From assembly GCA_017993775.1 (NCBI GenBank), contig JAGOMA010000001.1:209838-273837 (forward strand): DNA of 64,000 nucleotides, read 5' to 3'. A program made the position numbers and the translations under genes. This DNA comes from Chloroflexota bacterium (GTDB lineage Bacteria > Chloroflexota > Anaerolineae > Promineifilales > Promineifilaceae). The notes under the pieces were generated by a model that saw only the letters and a program-made list of their open reading frames with translations, had not been told where the DNA came from and ran no database searches. Positions 63,741 to 64,000 of the stretch are shown here, one piece after another (the stretch's first letter is position 1; every line of letters begins with the position of its first letter).

Positions 63741-64000
63741 GAGGTTGGCTTCTTGTATTGTCGGTTGCGCGGCGAATGAAAAATAAGGTATCGGCCGCAA
63801 AACCTGAAAATTTAAGATGCCTTATTGTAAGCCCGGACAAGCCAGGAGGGGGTATTTCACCCATCCCTTACTCCATCGGTTACAAGTTAAGGGTTTGAAG
63901 CCATTGTCAAGGTCCATGATTCAAACACAGATGTCTCGTTTTTTCGTTTTCGTTTGACAATTCCCAGGTCGGCAGAGCGGTCTGCTAGATATTCCGGCAG

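Noticed and set aside
63741..64000. A promoter or tRNA at the right end
   Set aside because: A TTGACA is present at 63954 but no -10 lies at a proper distance, and no cloverleaf could be folded by eye.

Overview
The window is a dense, moderately GC-rich bacterial chromosome segment with about 53 supported protein genes, one broken gene and no rRNA, tRNA or CRISPR array that I can see. The gene set best fits a member of the Chloroflexota, probably an Anaerolineae or Ardenticatenia-like lineage. The support is many lipoproteins with Thr/Pro-rich linkers, a LexA gene with a CGAAC-N4-GTTCG box, a Flp-type pilin, a tyrosine/homogentisate pathway, and multidomain GAF/PAS signalling proteins. This placement is inference; no marker RNA is present.

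Layout. 0.26-4.7 kb (minus): a sugar-type ABC importer (binding lipoprotein and two permeases, one with a large extra membrane block). 5.1-8.6 kb (plus): a giant secreted lipoprotein nuclease. 8.7-12.4 kb (minus): zinc-ribbon membrane protein, SulP-STAS-rhodanese transporter and GlpX. 12.7-14.9 kb: Flp pilin, universal stress protein, membrane protein. 14.9-17.6 kb (minus): lipoprotein hydrolase and PD40 propeller protein. 17.8-18.6 kb: broken Hsp20 gene and a 21-bp tandem repeat. 18.6-22.5 kb (minus): CDP-sugar genes and MtnA. 22.7-28.4 kb (plus): YvcK, GAPDH, MazG-like pyrophosphatase, phosphoesterase, Gfo/Idh/MocA oxidoreductase, Hsp33. 28.5-35.3 kb (minus): homogentisate and 4-hydroxyphenylpyruvate dioxygenases, aminotransferase, Lrp regulator, HD hydrolase, with a GxxExxY gene inside repeats. 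35.4-38.7 kb (plus): lipoprotein, LuxR-type regulator, PDZ protease. 38.7-41.2 kb (minus): molybdopterin oxidoreductase and gamma-glutamyltransferase. 41.2-43.5 kb (plus): lexA, FtsK-like motor, small partner. 43.6-51 kb: two receiver-GAF-PAS proteins (one with a cyclase domain), peptide-binding lipoprotein, RsmG, RecF. 51.4-61.5 kb (plus): SppA-like protease, GldG-like protein, OmpR regulator, sulfatase-fold enzyme, Lgt, GuaB, small coiled coil, PurB. 61.5-63.7 kb (minus): GalE and an HtrA-type lipoprotein protease.

How the genes fit together. Central carbon functions (GAPDH, GlpX, YvcK), purine synthesis (GuaB, PurB), lipoprotein maturation (Lgt, serving the many lipoproteins here), envelope polysaccharide precursors (CDP-glucose branch, GalE) and DNA damage response (LexA, RecF) are interleaved with sensors and regulators. 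The tyrosine unit has transaminase, HppD, HmgA and an Lrp-type regulator, but the later ring-cleavage steps are not in the window.

The most unusual property is not a gene. The palindrome ACGGCCGT (often AACGGCCGTT) occurs about 140 times by my manual count, in all reading frames and between genes, where about one or two would be expected. It resembles, in behaviour but not in sequence, the cyanobacterial HIP1 highly iterated palindrome. In addition there are several families of intergenic stem-loops (an AGACCCCAAGGGTTT family with five copies, a GATGCGTGATGCGTGA family, a CAATGGTCAATT-type element) and GGACGCGGAT-type repeats around a GxxExxY gene.
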